Positions 14,833 to 21,556 of a DNA stretch of 21,556 nt are shown piece after piece (the stretch's first letter is position 1; each line of letters begins with the position of its first letter). The position numbers and the translations under genes were made by a program. The DNA comes from Sandaracinaceae bacterium. Lineage in GTDB: Bacteria; Myxococcota_A; Polyangia; Polyangiales; Houyiibacteriaceae. The notes below the pieces were generated by a model. It worked only from the letters and a program-made list of their open reading frames with translations. It was not told where the DNA came from and searched no databases. The stretch covers positions 1 to 21,556 of the forward strand of contig JAAZAH010000184.1 in assembly GCA_012514415.1 (NCBI GenBank), read 5' to 3'.

Positions 14833-16185
14833 ATGAACGCGAAGACGAAAAAATCAGAGAAGGGTCGCGAAGTGCGCGAGCTCGACGCTCCGAGCCTGCC
14901 GAGGAGCGCCTTTGCGCTCGCGCCTCCCCGAGGCATGCGCGATCTCCTCCCTGAAGAGTACTCTTCGCGTGCCGAACTGCGCCGCAGGGTGCGAAGCACC
15001 TTTCGCTCCTACGGCTATGAAGTGCTCATGACCCCCGCGTTCGAGCTCGCCGAGATCATCGAACGCGGGCTCGTCGGATCCGATCGCCGCGATTTCTTGA
15101 GGTTCGTCGAGCCCGAAAGCGGTGAGATCGCGCTCCTCCGCCCGGACATCACGCCGCAAATCGCGCGCATCGCCGCAACTTCGATGCGCGATCGCCCAGG
15201 CCCCTATCGGCTCGCTTATGAAGGCAGTGTCTTTCGACGCCGTCGCGGGCGCGCGCGGACTCAGCAACAGATCGAGCAAGCCGGTGTCGAGCTCATCGGC
15301 GAACCGGGCCCGGGAGCCGACGCGGAGATTCTTCGCCTCGCCGCCGAGACGCTCATCGCCGTGGGGGTGAAAGAGTTTACGCTCGAGCTCGCCCATGTCG
15401 GCCTTGGCCTTGCCGCGCTCGAACCCGTACCGATGGAATCCCGCGAGCCCATCGTATCGGCCATCGCACAAAAGGACGCGGCTGCGCTCGAGCGGATCTT
15501 GAGCGGCATCAAGTTGCGCGCGGCCGAGCGACGGGCGATCGAAGCGCTGGTCTCACTCAGTGGTCCTCCCGCCGAGACGCTCAAGCGCGCTCGCAAACTC
15601 CTCAAGGGAGAGGCCATGAGTCGAGCGCTCGATGAACTGGACGCCGTCTCCTCGGCCATCGCCCAGGACTTCCCCGCTTCGCTCTCTGTCGATCTCGGTG
15701 ATCTCCGCGGACAGGCGTATTATACGGGCGCAAGCTTTACGCTGTGGGCAGCGGGCCCCGGAGAGCCGATCGGTTCGGGCGGGCGCTACGACGGACTCCT
15801 CTCGCGCTTCGGTCGCGAGATGCCCGCGACGGGCTTTGCGCTCAACCTCGAGAACCTCGAATGGGCTCTTCGCGCGCGCGGCGTCACGCTCAAGGAAGAG
15901 CGGCCCCCGCGTGTCGTCCTCCTCGGCGAAGGTGGCGATGGCGATGAGCTCGTAAAGGGGTTACGCTCCCGTGGCTACGAGGTGCTCACGCTAAGAGCGC
16001 AGAGGCGCTCGGAAGCACTCGAGTACGCCCGCTCTTGGGGCTACGATCTTTTGGTTCAAGCGGGGCAAAAGCTCCGCATCACGCTCATCGAAAGCGAGCG
16101 GGAGCTTAGTCTCCCCCGCGCCGAGCTTGAGCAGCTCGAAGATCTGCTCATGGATGAACGCGCGACAGACGCGCGCCCGAGGTAA
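14833..16185 (+). CDS. hisZ: ATP phosphoribosyltransferase regulatory subunit HisZ (HisRS-like)
   Basis: 450 aa paralogue of histidyl-tRNA synthetase. HisZ partners short HisG in the first step of histidine synthesis and mediates histidine feedback. HisRS-fold landmarks are GMRDLLPEE (34-42), LLRPDITPQIARIAAT (the HisZ-type form of HisRS motif, with DITPQ), a motif 2-like segment around YEGSVFRRRRG, RGQAYYTG, and GSGGRYDGLLSRFG. A degenerate C-terminal domain contains EALEYARSWGYDLLV. The DITPQ form, next to purA, argues against a true HisRS. The ATG at 14833 has a poor ribosome site; an in-frame GTG at 14872 has GAGAAGGG 7 nt upstream and would remove 13 basic residues, so it may be the real start. 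No hisG is visible in the window. Confidence 0.88.
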   Translation: MNAKTKKSEKGREVRELDAPSLPRSAFALAPPRGMRDLLPEEYSSRAELRRRVRSTFRSYGYEVLMTPAFELAEIIERGLVGSDRRDFLRFVEPESGEIALLRPDITPQIARIAATSMRDRPGPYRLAYEGSVFRRRRGRARTQQQIEQAGVELIGEPGPGADAEILRLAAETLIAVGVKEFTLELAHVGLGLAALEPVPMESREPIVSAIAQKDAAALERILSGIKLRAAERRAIEALVSLSGPPAETLKRARKLLKGEAMSRALDELDAVSSAIAQDFPASLSVDLGDLRGQAYYTGASFTLWAAGPGEPIGSGGRYDGLLSRFGREMPATGFALNLENLEWALRARGVTLKEERPPRVVLLGEGGDGDELVKGLRSRGYEVLTLRAQRRSEALEYARSWGYDLLVQAGQKLRITLIESERELSLPRAELEQLEDLLMDERATDARPR

Positions 16186-16187
16186 AT

Positions 16188-17480
16188 ATGCCTGCTTTGG
16201 TTGTCGTTGGCGCTCAATGGGGCGATGAAGGAAAGGGCAAGATCGTCGATCTCTACACGCCCTTCGCCGATCTCGTCGTGCGCTTCGCTGGAGGTGCGAA
16301 CGCCGGTCATACGCTCGTCGTCGGCGGCGAGAAAGTCATCCTTCACCTCATCCCAAGCGGAATTCTCCACGAGGGCTCGCGCTGCGTGGTCGCGCAGGGC
16401 ACGGTCCTCGATCCGGAAGTTCTCCTTCGCGAGATCGACGAGCTCGAGGCGCGCGGTGTAAGCGTGCGCGATCGGCTCTTCATCTCCGATCGAGCGCATG
16501 TCGTCCTGCCTCAGCATAAACTCGTCGATGGCCTACGCGAAGCGCAGCGCGGCGATGGAGCCATCGGGACCACCAAGCGCGGGATCGGGCCGACCTATGA
16601 AGACAAGGTCGGTCGGCGCGGTGTTCGTATTGGCGATCTGATTCGTCCCTCCCTCCTCGAAAAGATCGAAGAGAACCTGGAGGGGTGGGCACCGCTCGTC
16701 AAGACGCTCGGGGGTGAGCTTCCCGATGCCCAAGAGGTTGCCAAGCATTTTTCGGAGCTCGGAGAGCGGCTGCGTCCCTTCATCACGGATACTGCCGCGA
16801 TCGTCCATGACGCCGTGAAGGCCGATCGGCGCATCCTCCTCGAAGGCGCGCAAGGGATGATGCTCGATATCGATCACGGGACGTATCCCTTCGTGACGAG
16901 CTCGAACGCGGTCGCGGGAGGCGCCTGCGCCGGAGCCGGCATCGGCCCGACGGCGATCGAGAAGGTGGTCGGCATCTCAAAGGCATATGCGACGCGCGTC
17001 GGAGGCGGGCCCTTCCCGAGCGAGCTCCTCGACGAAACGGGCGATGAGCTCCGAAATGCCGGGGGCGAATTTGGTTCGACGACGGGGCGCCCGCGTCGCT
17101 GCGGATGGCTCGATCTCCCCGCGCTCCGCATGGCCGCGCGCGTCAACGGGATGAGCGAGCTCGCGCTCACGAAACTCGATGTCCTCACGGGATTCAAAGA
17201 GCTGAAAGTCTGCGTCGCCTACGAGCTCGACGGCGAACGCCTCCTCGAGCCCCCCTTCGATTGCCTCGGAAACGTCAAAGCGATCTACGAGACGCTTCCC
17301 GGGTGGGATGAAGCGATCGACGGCGCGCGTTCACGTAATGCGCTCCCCGAAAGCGCACGCCGTTACGTCGAGCTCATCGAAAAAGAGATCGGCATCCCCG
17401 TGAGCCTCATCAGCGTCGGGCCCGATCGCGAGCAGACCATCAGCTTCGAGGATCCTTTCGCCAAGAGCGCACGCCGCTGA
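16188..17480 (+). CDS. purA: Adenylosuccinate synthetase
   Basis: 430 aa, the usual length. It makes adenylosuccinate from IMP, aspartate and GTP, the first committed step to AMP. The GTP-binding and catalytic start GAQWGDEGKGKIVD (8-21) contains catalytic Asp13; His41 lies in GGANAGHTLV. IGTTKRGIGPTYEDK, the IMP loop region TRVGGGPFPSEL, and GSTTGRPRRCGW are all present. The ATG lies 2 nt after the hisZ stop with GAGGT just upstream inside the end of hisZ, so translation is likely coupled. A hisZ-purA neighbourhood is also known in some proteobacteria. Confidence 0.98.
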   Translation: MPALVVVGAQWGDEGKGKIVDLYTPFADLVVRFAGGANAGHTLVVGGEKVILHLIPSGILHEGSRCVVAQGTVLDPEVLLREIDELEARGVSVRDRLFISDRAHVVLPQHKLVDGLREAQRGDGAIGTTKRGIGPTYEDKVGRRGVRIGDLIRPSLLEKIEENLEGWAPLVKTLGGELPDAQEVAKHFSELGERLRPFITDTAAIVHDAVKADRRILLEGAQGMMLDIDHGTYPFVTSSNAVAGGACAGAGIGPTAIEKVVGISKAYATRVGGGPFPSELLDETGDELRNAGGEFGSTTGRPRRCGWLDLPALRMAARVNGMSELALTKLDVLTGFKELKVCVAYELDGERLLEPPFDCLGNVKAIYETLPGWDEAIDGARSRNALPESARRYVELIEKEIGIPVSLISVGPDREQTISFEDPFAKSARR

Positions 17481-17481
17481 A

Positions 17482-17500
17482 CGCTCGCGCGCTCCGAGCG
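17482..17500 (+). other. 6-bp hairpin just after purA
   Basis: CGCTCG and CGAGCG pair around a 7-nt loop, starting 2 nt after the purA stop. No T-run follows on the plus strand. It could stabilise the mRNA 3' end or assist Rho-dependent termination. Confidence 0.3.
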
Positions 17501-17505
17501 AAGCA

Positions 17506-17539
17506 CGAAAAAGAGGGCGCCGTGGGCGAAGCGGCGCCC
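17506..17539 (-). terminator. Intrinsic terminator of ridA
   Basis: A perfect 8-bp stem (GGGCGCCG, 17515-17522, with CGGCGCCC, 17532-17539) around a 9-nt loop. On the minus strand it is followed at once by TCTTTTTC, giving the hairpin plus U-run of an intrinsic terminator 67 nt after the ridA stop. The plus-strand side has no U-run, so it serves ridA better than purA. Confidence 0.75.
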
Positions 17540-17606
17540 AGCTTCACGAGTCGTTGCGGAGGCTCCGGTCCGCCGGCCCCAAGCGGGTGAGCGGTCAGAG
17601 TCTTCC

Positions 17607-18005
17607 TCAGTCGGCAGGATTCACGGCGGCGATGCATTCGATCTCGATGCGTGCGCCGCGAGGGAGTCCCGCCACCTGGACGGTCGCGCGCGCAGGCGGC
17701 GCATGTCCTGGGAAGTATTCGGCGTAGACTTCGTTGACGGCGGCGAAATCGTCGAGATCCACAAGGTAGATCGTCGTTTTCAAGATGCGTGCGAGTCCCG
17801 CGCCGGCCGCATCGAGCACCGCTTGGAGGTTTTTCATCACTTGATGCGTCTCTAATCGGACGTCGCCGTCGCCGACCAGCTCCCCTGTCACAGGATCGAG
17901 GGGAATCTGCCCGGAGCAGAAGACGAGATCGCCGAAAGCGATGGCTTGAGAATAAGGGCCGATCGCAGTCGGCGCACTGGCGGTTTCGATTTTCAGTCGG
18001 ATCAT
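17607..18005 (-). CDS. ridA: RidA/YjgF family enamine/imine deaminase
   Basis: 132 aa, typical length. RidA hydrolyses reactive 2-aminoacrylate and related enamines released by PLP enzymes. Family signatures are IGPYSQAI (15-22), FCSGQIPLDP (29-38), and PPARATVQVAGLPRGARIEIECIA (a stretch from 103), which contains the substrate-binding Arg106 and the conserved Glu near the end. The ATG at 18005 has GAGG only 3 nt upstream, a tight spacing; longer in-frame readings enter the divergent gene and are not family-like. It has its own terminator and is not part of the purA operon. Detoxification for serine-using enzymes would fit the nearby serA only in a general way. Confidence 0.95.
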   Translation of the reverse strand: MIRLKIETASAPTAIGPYSQAIAFGDLVFCSGQIPLDPVTGELVGDGDVRLETHQVMKNLQAVLDAAGAGLARILKTTIYLVDLDDFAAVNEVYAEYFPGHAPPARATVQVAGLPRGARIEIECIAAVNPAD

Positions 18006-18056
18006 CTCCCTCAAGATGACTTTCTTCGTGACCAAAAGAAAGCGTAGGATGGGGGC
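18006..18056. promoter_or_regulatory. 51-nt divergent spacer with a 7-bp dyad
   Basis: CTTTCTT (18020-18026) and AAGAAAG (18036-18042) form a perfect dyad with a 9-nt spacer, in the gap between the ridA and fusion-lipoprotein starts. It may be an operator. The gap is too short for two full non-overlapping promoters, so at least one promoter must extend into coding sequence or overlap the other. Confidence 0.3.
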
Positions 18057-20567
18057 ATGTGGTCCATCGTCCGCCGAATGGGGCGTTCCTCCCTCCTCCT
18101 CTTCTCGGGTATTTACTTGCGCATCACCCTCCCTCCGCTTGGTTTCGGGAGGGCGTTTCGACCGAGCGCCTTCCAAAACCGGTCGAGTCTGGGCTGGGCA
18201 CTCCTAGGGATCAGTCTCGTCATTTCGGCGGGATGCGGAGGCGATGAACGCGATTTGAACGAAGATATGGGCGGTGGACCGGTTCGTGTCTTTGCTGTGG
18301 GACTGCGCTCTCTCCCCGAAGACATGGAATCGCTCGAGCGCTTCAAGGCCTCGATCCACGCCATCATCGATGCAGAGGTGAGGCCCCACCTTGCGACGGA
18401 TCGCCCGAACTTCCTCGTCTTCCCTGAGAATACGGGGCTGCTCGCAAGCTTCATCGGTGAGCGCGGCGCCACGGGCCGCAGCAAAACCGACTCGACCGCC
18501 GCCTTTCTCGAGCTCTATTCAAGTTACCAAGACGCGATCGATTATTACGTCGGAATTTTCGGTGAGGATGCCCTCCCGCTCGGAAAACGGGCGAGCATGG
18601 CACCGACGGATATCTTGATGCGTTCGCTTCTCGAGGTCTTCGCAGAGCTCGCCGAGGAGACCGGCGCCTGGGTCGCGGTGACGTACAACATCGCCGAGAC
18701 GGAAGAAGTCGAGGACTCCGCGCTCGCGGCGATGCTCACGGCGGGCGGCGAAGCTACAGATGGCCCCGTCTATCGTGCAAAGAGCGCGCATCTACCCAAT
18801 CAGACCCTGATCTTCGATCCCGAAGGCGAGCTCCATTCGCGCCACGAAAAGGAGTATCTCGTTCCGGCCGAAGAAAGCGCCCTTCAACTCGATTATGGCC
18901 CGCTCGGCAACCTCGGTCGGGCTCGACTCCCTTTTGGCGAGGTCGGGGTCGTCATCAGCAAAGACGCATGGATGCCGGATGTACTCGACCGCCTCGCTCT
19001 CTCTGGCGTGAACCTTCTGCTTCAGCCCGAGGCGTTCTCAGGGTGGACCATTGAACATGCTGACGATCCGAGCTGGTCCCCGGATGTCGTCAATGAGGGC
19101 GGCTATGCCGCGGTGATGAAGTACGCCGAGTTCAAAGCGAACGTCCTCCCCTGCCTCAGCATGAATTTCTTCGATCTCATTTTCGATTGTCAGAGCGCGG
19201 TCTGGGTCGATCCGCACCTTAGCGATGAGCTGAAGGCCTTTGTCGGGCAGGACCCGATGCCTGGTTTTGGAGCGGTGGCGCCATGGGTGATCGACGATCC
19301 TCAAACGGGAAGTCTCGACGAGCGGCGCGCCATCCTCCGCGCCGAGGGAGAAAAGCTTCTTCCCGGCGGATCGCGCGAGAATGATTATGCCTATCACACC
19401 GCATTCTTCGATCTGGATCTCGGCGCGCCCTTTCCCGAACGCTCCGACGGCGACGTCGAGCTGCTCGCCCCCTCGGATCGCGGCGAACAGCGCCGGGCGG
19501 ACGCGATCCGACTAGGCGATGGGACGGCGTTCGTTGCTTTCGAAGATACACGCGACGGGGCGTCCGCGATCTATGGGCTGCGCATCCAGAAGGACGGCCG
19601 TGTGGGCGAAGCCCGAAAGCTCGTTGAGTCGAGAGGACGCGCGCTTCGGCCGCGACTTGCCGAATCGGATGGGGCAATCCTCCTCGTTTTTCAAGACGGT
19701 GAGCGGGGCGAGAGGCGAATCCGATTTCATCGTTCCAAAGACCGAGGAGAGAGTTTCGATCAAGGCACCAGCATCGCCGAAGGAGAAGTTTGGGTGCCAG
19801 CGATCGCGTCCGAGGGATCGAAGCTCACGATCGCTTTCGTCGACATGACGAGCGGGGCCTCGCGCGTTCATCTTCGTGAGAGCGACGATGGCGGGTTGAG
19901 CTTCGGCCCGATCCGCGCACTCGAGCCACTCGAGGAATCGACTTACGACCCACGGCAAAACCAATGGGCGCCGAGTGTCGCGCGGAGCGGGGATCGCACG
20001 GCAATCGCTTTCATCGGTTTCCATTCGTTTGCATGGGGCGTCTATGCCGCGTTTCGAGAGCCGGGAGAAGGTCCTGAGGCGCCTTTTTCGCAGCCCGTTC
20101 GAGTCGACGATGCGTTCGATGCCGTTGAACCGATTCATAGCGATCCACAGATCCAGCTGCTGGGCGATGGAAGCGTCCTCCTCGCGCACACCGATCTTCG
20201 GGTGCGGAAAGAAGACTACGACGCCCGCTTTCGGCGCATCCCCGTGGAGGGCGAGCCGACAAGCTTCAGTCTCGCCTCGAGCGATACGGAAGGCTGGTCG
20301 CAGTGGAGGCCGTTCATCGAAGTGGATGACGAGAAAGTCTACGCGGTGTTCCAAGACTTTCGCCGCGGTCGGAACCAGATCCGATACGCGATCTCGAGCG
20401 ATGGGGGGATAAGCTTTTCCGACGATCGCGCGCTCGTCGCGGATTCTGAAGCGGATGCGTTCTCTCCGATTCTTCTTCCACGCGGCGAGGGGCTCGCGCC
20501 GAGCGTGCTCTTTGAGACCACCGGGACCGGGAGGCGACAGCTCGCCCTCCGGGCGCTTCCGCATTAG
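18057..20567 (+). CDS. Predicted lipoprotein: nitrilase-fold domain without catalytic Cys, fused to a sialidase-like Asp-box propeller
   Basis: 836 aa; no named family recognised for the whole. The N-terminus has a hydrophobic run (47-59) ending in SAGC, Cys60 being the likely lipidation site; the 59-residue leader is unusually long. Residues 77-455 resemble the carbon-nitrogen hydrolase (nitrilase) fold: Glu124 (FPENTG), Lys265 (HEKEYLVPAE, with Glu272), and the nucleophile segment VVISKDAWMPDVL, where Ser301 stands at the expected cysteine. Residues about 480-836 hold repeated beta-sheet units with three Asp-boxes (SKDRGESF 560-567, SDDGGLSF 609-616, SSDGGISF 780-787) and AFEDTRDG, VFQDGERG and VFQDFRRG blades, as in sialidase/BNR propellers. 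AGGA lies 7 nt before the ATG at 18057, supporting that start; ATG at 18078 is an alternative. An exported surface or periplasmic protein with binding rather than amidase activity is my inference. Confidence 0.8.
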   Translation: MWSIVRRMGRSSLLLFSGIYLRITLPPLGFGRAFRPSAFQNRSSLGWALLGISLVISAGCGGDERDLNEDMGGGPVRVFAVGLRSLPEDMESLERFKASIHAIIDAEVRPHLATDRPNFLVFPENTGLLASFIGERGATGRSKTDSTAAFLELYSSYQDAIDYYVGIFGEDALPLGKRASMAPTDILMRSLLEVFAELAEETGAWVAVTYNIAETEEVEDSALAAMLTAGGEATDGPVYRAKSAHLPNQTLIFDPEGELHSRHEKEYLVPAEESALQLDYGPLGNLGRARLPFGEVGVVISKDAWMPDVLDRLALSGVNLLLQPEAFSGWTIEHADDPSWSPDVVNEGGYAAVMKYAEFKANVLPCLSMNFFDLIFDCQSAVWVDPHLSDELKAFVGQDPMPGFGAVAPWVIDDPQTGSLDERRAILRAEGEKLLPGGSRENDYAYHTAFFDLDLGAPFPERSDGDVELLAPSDRGEQRRADAIRLGDGTAFVAFEDTRDGASAIYGLRIQKDGRVGEARKLVESRGRALRPRLAESDGAILLVFQDGERGERRIRFHRSKDRGESFDQGTSIAEGEVWVPAIASEGSKLTIAFVDMTSGASRVHLRESDDGGLSFGPIRALEPLEESTYDPRQNQWAPSVARSGDRTAIAFIGFHSFAWGVYAAFREPGEGPEAPFSQPVRVDDAFDAVEPIHSDPQIQLLGDGSVLLAHTDLRVRKEDYDARFRRIPVEGEPTSFSLASSDTEGWSQWRPFIEVDDEKVYAVFQDFRRGRNQIRYAISSDGGISFSDDRALVADSEADAFSPILLPRGEGLAPSVLFETTGTGRRQLALRALPH

Positions 20568-20644
20568 CATGTGGCGGAGCCCCGCTCGCATGCCGCTCGT
20601 TTTCGGCGGGCTGCTTTCCGGAGGCTCCATGAGGCTTAGTGGAT

Positions 20645-21418
20645 ATGCGCATTGCGACCTTCAATGTGAACTCGATTCGCGCGCGAAAAGAACGCGTCCT
20701 TCGCTGGCTCGAACGTCATCGGGTCGACGTCCTATGTCTCCAGGAGCTGAAGCTCGAGGATCACGCCTTCCCCTACAAAGAGCTCGAGGCGCTCGGTTAC
20801 CATTCTGCAGTCCACGGGCAAAAGACCTATAACGGCGTGGCGATCTTGAGCCGCGAGCCGATCGAGAACATCGCCCTAGGCATGGGCGATCAGGTGGAAG
20901 ATCCCCAATCTCGCATCATCGCTGGCGACACTTATGGGATGCGAGTCATCTCTGCGTATTTCCCCAACGGCGGAGCGATGGGGAGCGATAAATATCAGTA
21001 CAAGCTCGCCTGGATCGCGCGGCTCAGAGAACGGATTCGAAGCGAGCTCGAGCGCGGCGGCGACCTGATTTTGGCGGGCGATTACAACATCGCGCCCTTT
21101 GAAGATGATGTCGCGCGCCCGCATGAATGGGAGGGCGGCGTCCTTGCGAACGAAGAGGTCCGCGCCGCACTCAAAGAGATCGAAGCGCTCGGGCTCCACG
21201 ATCTTTTCCGCCCCTTTCATCGGCGCGGCGGGATCTACTCATGGTGGGATTATCGAGGCGGCGGGTTCGAACGCGGAAACGGACTCCGCATCGATCACAT
21301 CTACGGGACGCGCGGCTTGCTCGAAGACACCATCGGCGCCATCGTCGATCGAGAGGAACGGACCGGAGAGAGTCCTTCCGATCACGCTCCTGTCATCGTC
21401 GAGATCGATCGCCGCTAG
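20645..21418 (+). CDS. xthA: Exodeoxyribonuclease III / AP endonuclease
   Basis: 257 aa member of the exonuclease III family, acting on abasic sites and 3' ends in base-excision repair. Catalytic landmarks are Asn8 (TFNVNSIRAR), Glu34 (CLQELK, metal), Tyr105 (SAYFPNG), Asp146/Asn148 (GDYNIAP), YSWWDYR (198-204), LRIDHI and the final Asp246-His247 (SDHAPV). The full domain is present. ATG at 20645 gives the standard MRIATFNVNS start, with GAGG 10 nt upstream; an in-frame GTG at 20639 would add two residues. It starts 77 nt after the fusion lipoprotein and may be on the same transcript. Confidence 0.96.
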   Translation: MRIATFNVNSIRARKERVLRWLERHRVDVLCLQELKLEDHAFPYKELEALGYHSAVHGQKTYNGVAILSREPIENIALGMGDQVEDPQSRIIAGDTYGMRVISAYFPNGGAMGSDKYQYKLAWIARLRERIRSELERGGDLILAGDYNIAPFEDDVARPHEWEGGVLANEEVRAALKEIEALGLHDLFRPFHRRGGIYSWWDYRGGGFERGNGLRIDHIYGTRGLLEDTIGAIVDREERTGESPSDHAPVIVEIDRR

Positions 21419-21424
21419 CTTCGC

Positions 21425-21556
21425 TCAGACGCCTTTGAAGTTCGGCGACCGCTTCTCGAGAAAGGCGCGCGTTCCTTCACGGACGTCCTCCGAGCGGAAG
21501 AGCTCGCCGAAGGCGCGGATTTCGACAAACTTCGCCTCTCTCAGCGTGAGGCCCTC
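21425..21556 (-). CDS. Enoyl-CoA hydratase/isomerase family protein, C-terminal 43 residues only
   Basis: Partial gene entering from the right edge. The translation includes RAFGELFRSEDVREGTRAFLEK and ends SPNFKGV before TGA. EGTRAFLEKR-x-P-x-F is the characteristic C-terminal helix of crotonase-fold enoyl-CoA hydratases. The active-site residues lie outside the window, so the substrate and exact reaction are open. It converges with xthA, with 6 nt between the stops. Confidence 0.88.
   Translation of the reverse strand, partial: EGLTLREAKFVEIRAFGELFRSEDVREGTRAFLEKRSPNFKGV

Noticed and set aside
14833..16185. Considered as histidyl-tRNA synthetase (HisS).
   Set aside because: The DITPQIARI form and altered motif 2 fit HisZ, and the gene abuts purA as HisZ does elsewhere.
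17515..17539. The strong hairpin as the purA terminator.
   Set aside because: No U-run on the plus strand; the U-run is on the minus-strand side, so it is assigned to ridA.

Overview
The window is high-GC, densely packed bacterial chromosome from an aerobically respiring Gram-negative organism. It shows lipoprotein signals, a Tat signal and periplasmic c-type cytochromes. A fused ActB, a complete alternative complex III (ACIII) cluster joined to an A2-type caa3 oxidase, and the Cys/Met/His-poor, Arg/Asp/Glu-rich coding style all fit a Myxococcota/Bradymonadota-like (old deltaproteobacterial) lineage. That placement is inference; no rRNA or other phylogenetic marker is present.

Positions 1-11441, all on the minus strand, form one respiratory operon. 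In transcription order: actA (pentaheme cytochrome c), actB (Tat-exported, cofactor-less molybdopterin-type domain fused to a 4-cluster Fe-S domain), actC (NrfD-type quinol subunit), actD, actE (monoheme lipoprotein cytochrome), actF (second NrfD-type subunit), a 161-aa single-TM protein in the position of actG, a SCO1/SenC copper chaperone, coxB (caa3 subunit II with its own cytochrome c domain) and coxA (subunit I, cut by the left edge). Most junctions overlap as ATGA, TGATG or GTGA. Together the products would oxidise quinol in the membrane, pass electrons through the ActA/ActE hemes and the CoxB cytochrome domain to CuA and heme a3-CuB, and supply copper for CuA assembly. A small predicted lipoprotein with an LGMT motif lies just upstream of actA, and a SAM-dependent O-methyltransferase lies upstream of that.

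Positions 12835-13232 are a 398-nt divergent intergenic region. From 13233 a plus-strand biosynthetic operon runs serA - hisZ - purA (serine, histidine regulation, AMP synthesis), ending at 17480. A minus-strand ridA follows, with its own intrinsic terminator in the purA/ridA gap.

Only 51 nt from ridA, and divergent to it, is a large predicted lipoprotein that joins a nitrilase-fold domain lacking the catalytic cysteine (Ser instead) to a sialidase-like Asp-box propeller. It is the least familiar gene of the window. It is followed by xthA (exonuclease III) and, convergent and cut by the right edge, the C-terminus of an enoyl-CoA hydratase.

The best candidates for novelty are the nitrilase-like/Asp-box fusion lipoprotein, the 15-residue insertion inside the CuA ligand loop of CoxB, and the unassigned 161-aa membrane protein between actF and the SCO gene. 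I saw no CRISPR array, insertion sequence, tRNA, rRNA or defence system.
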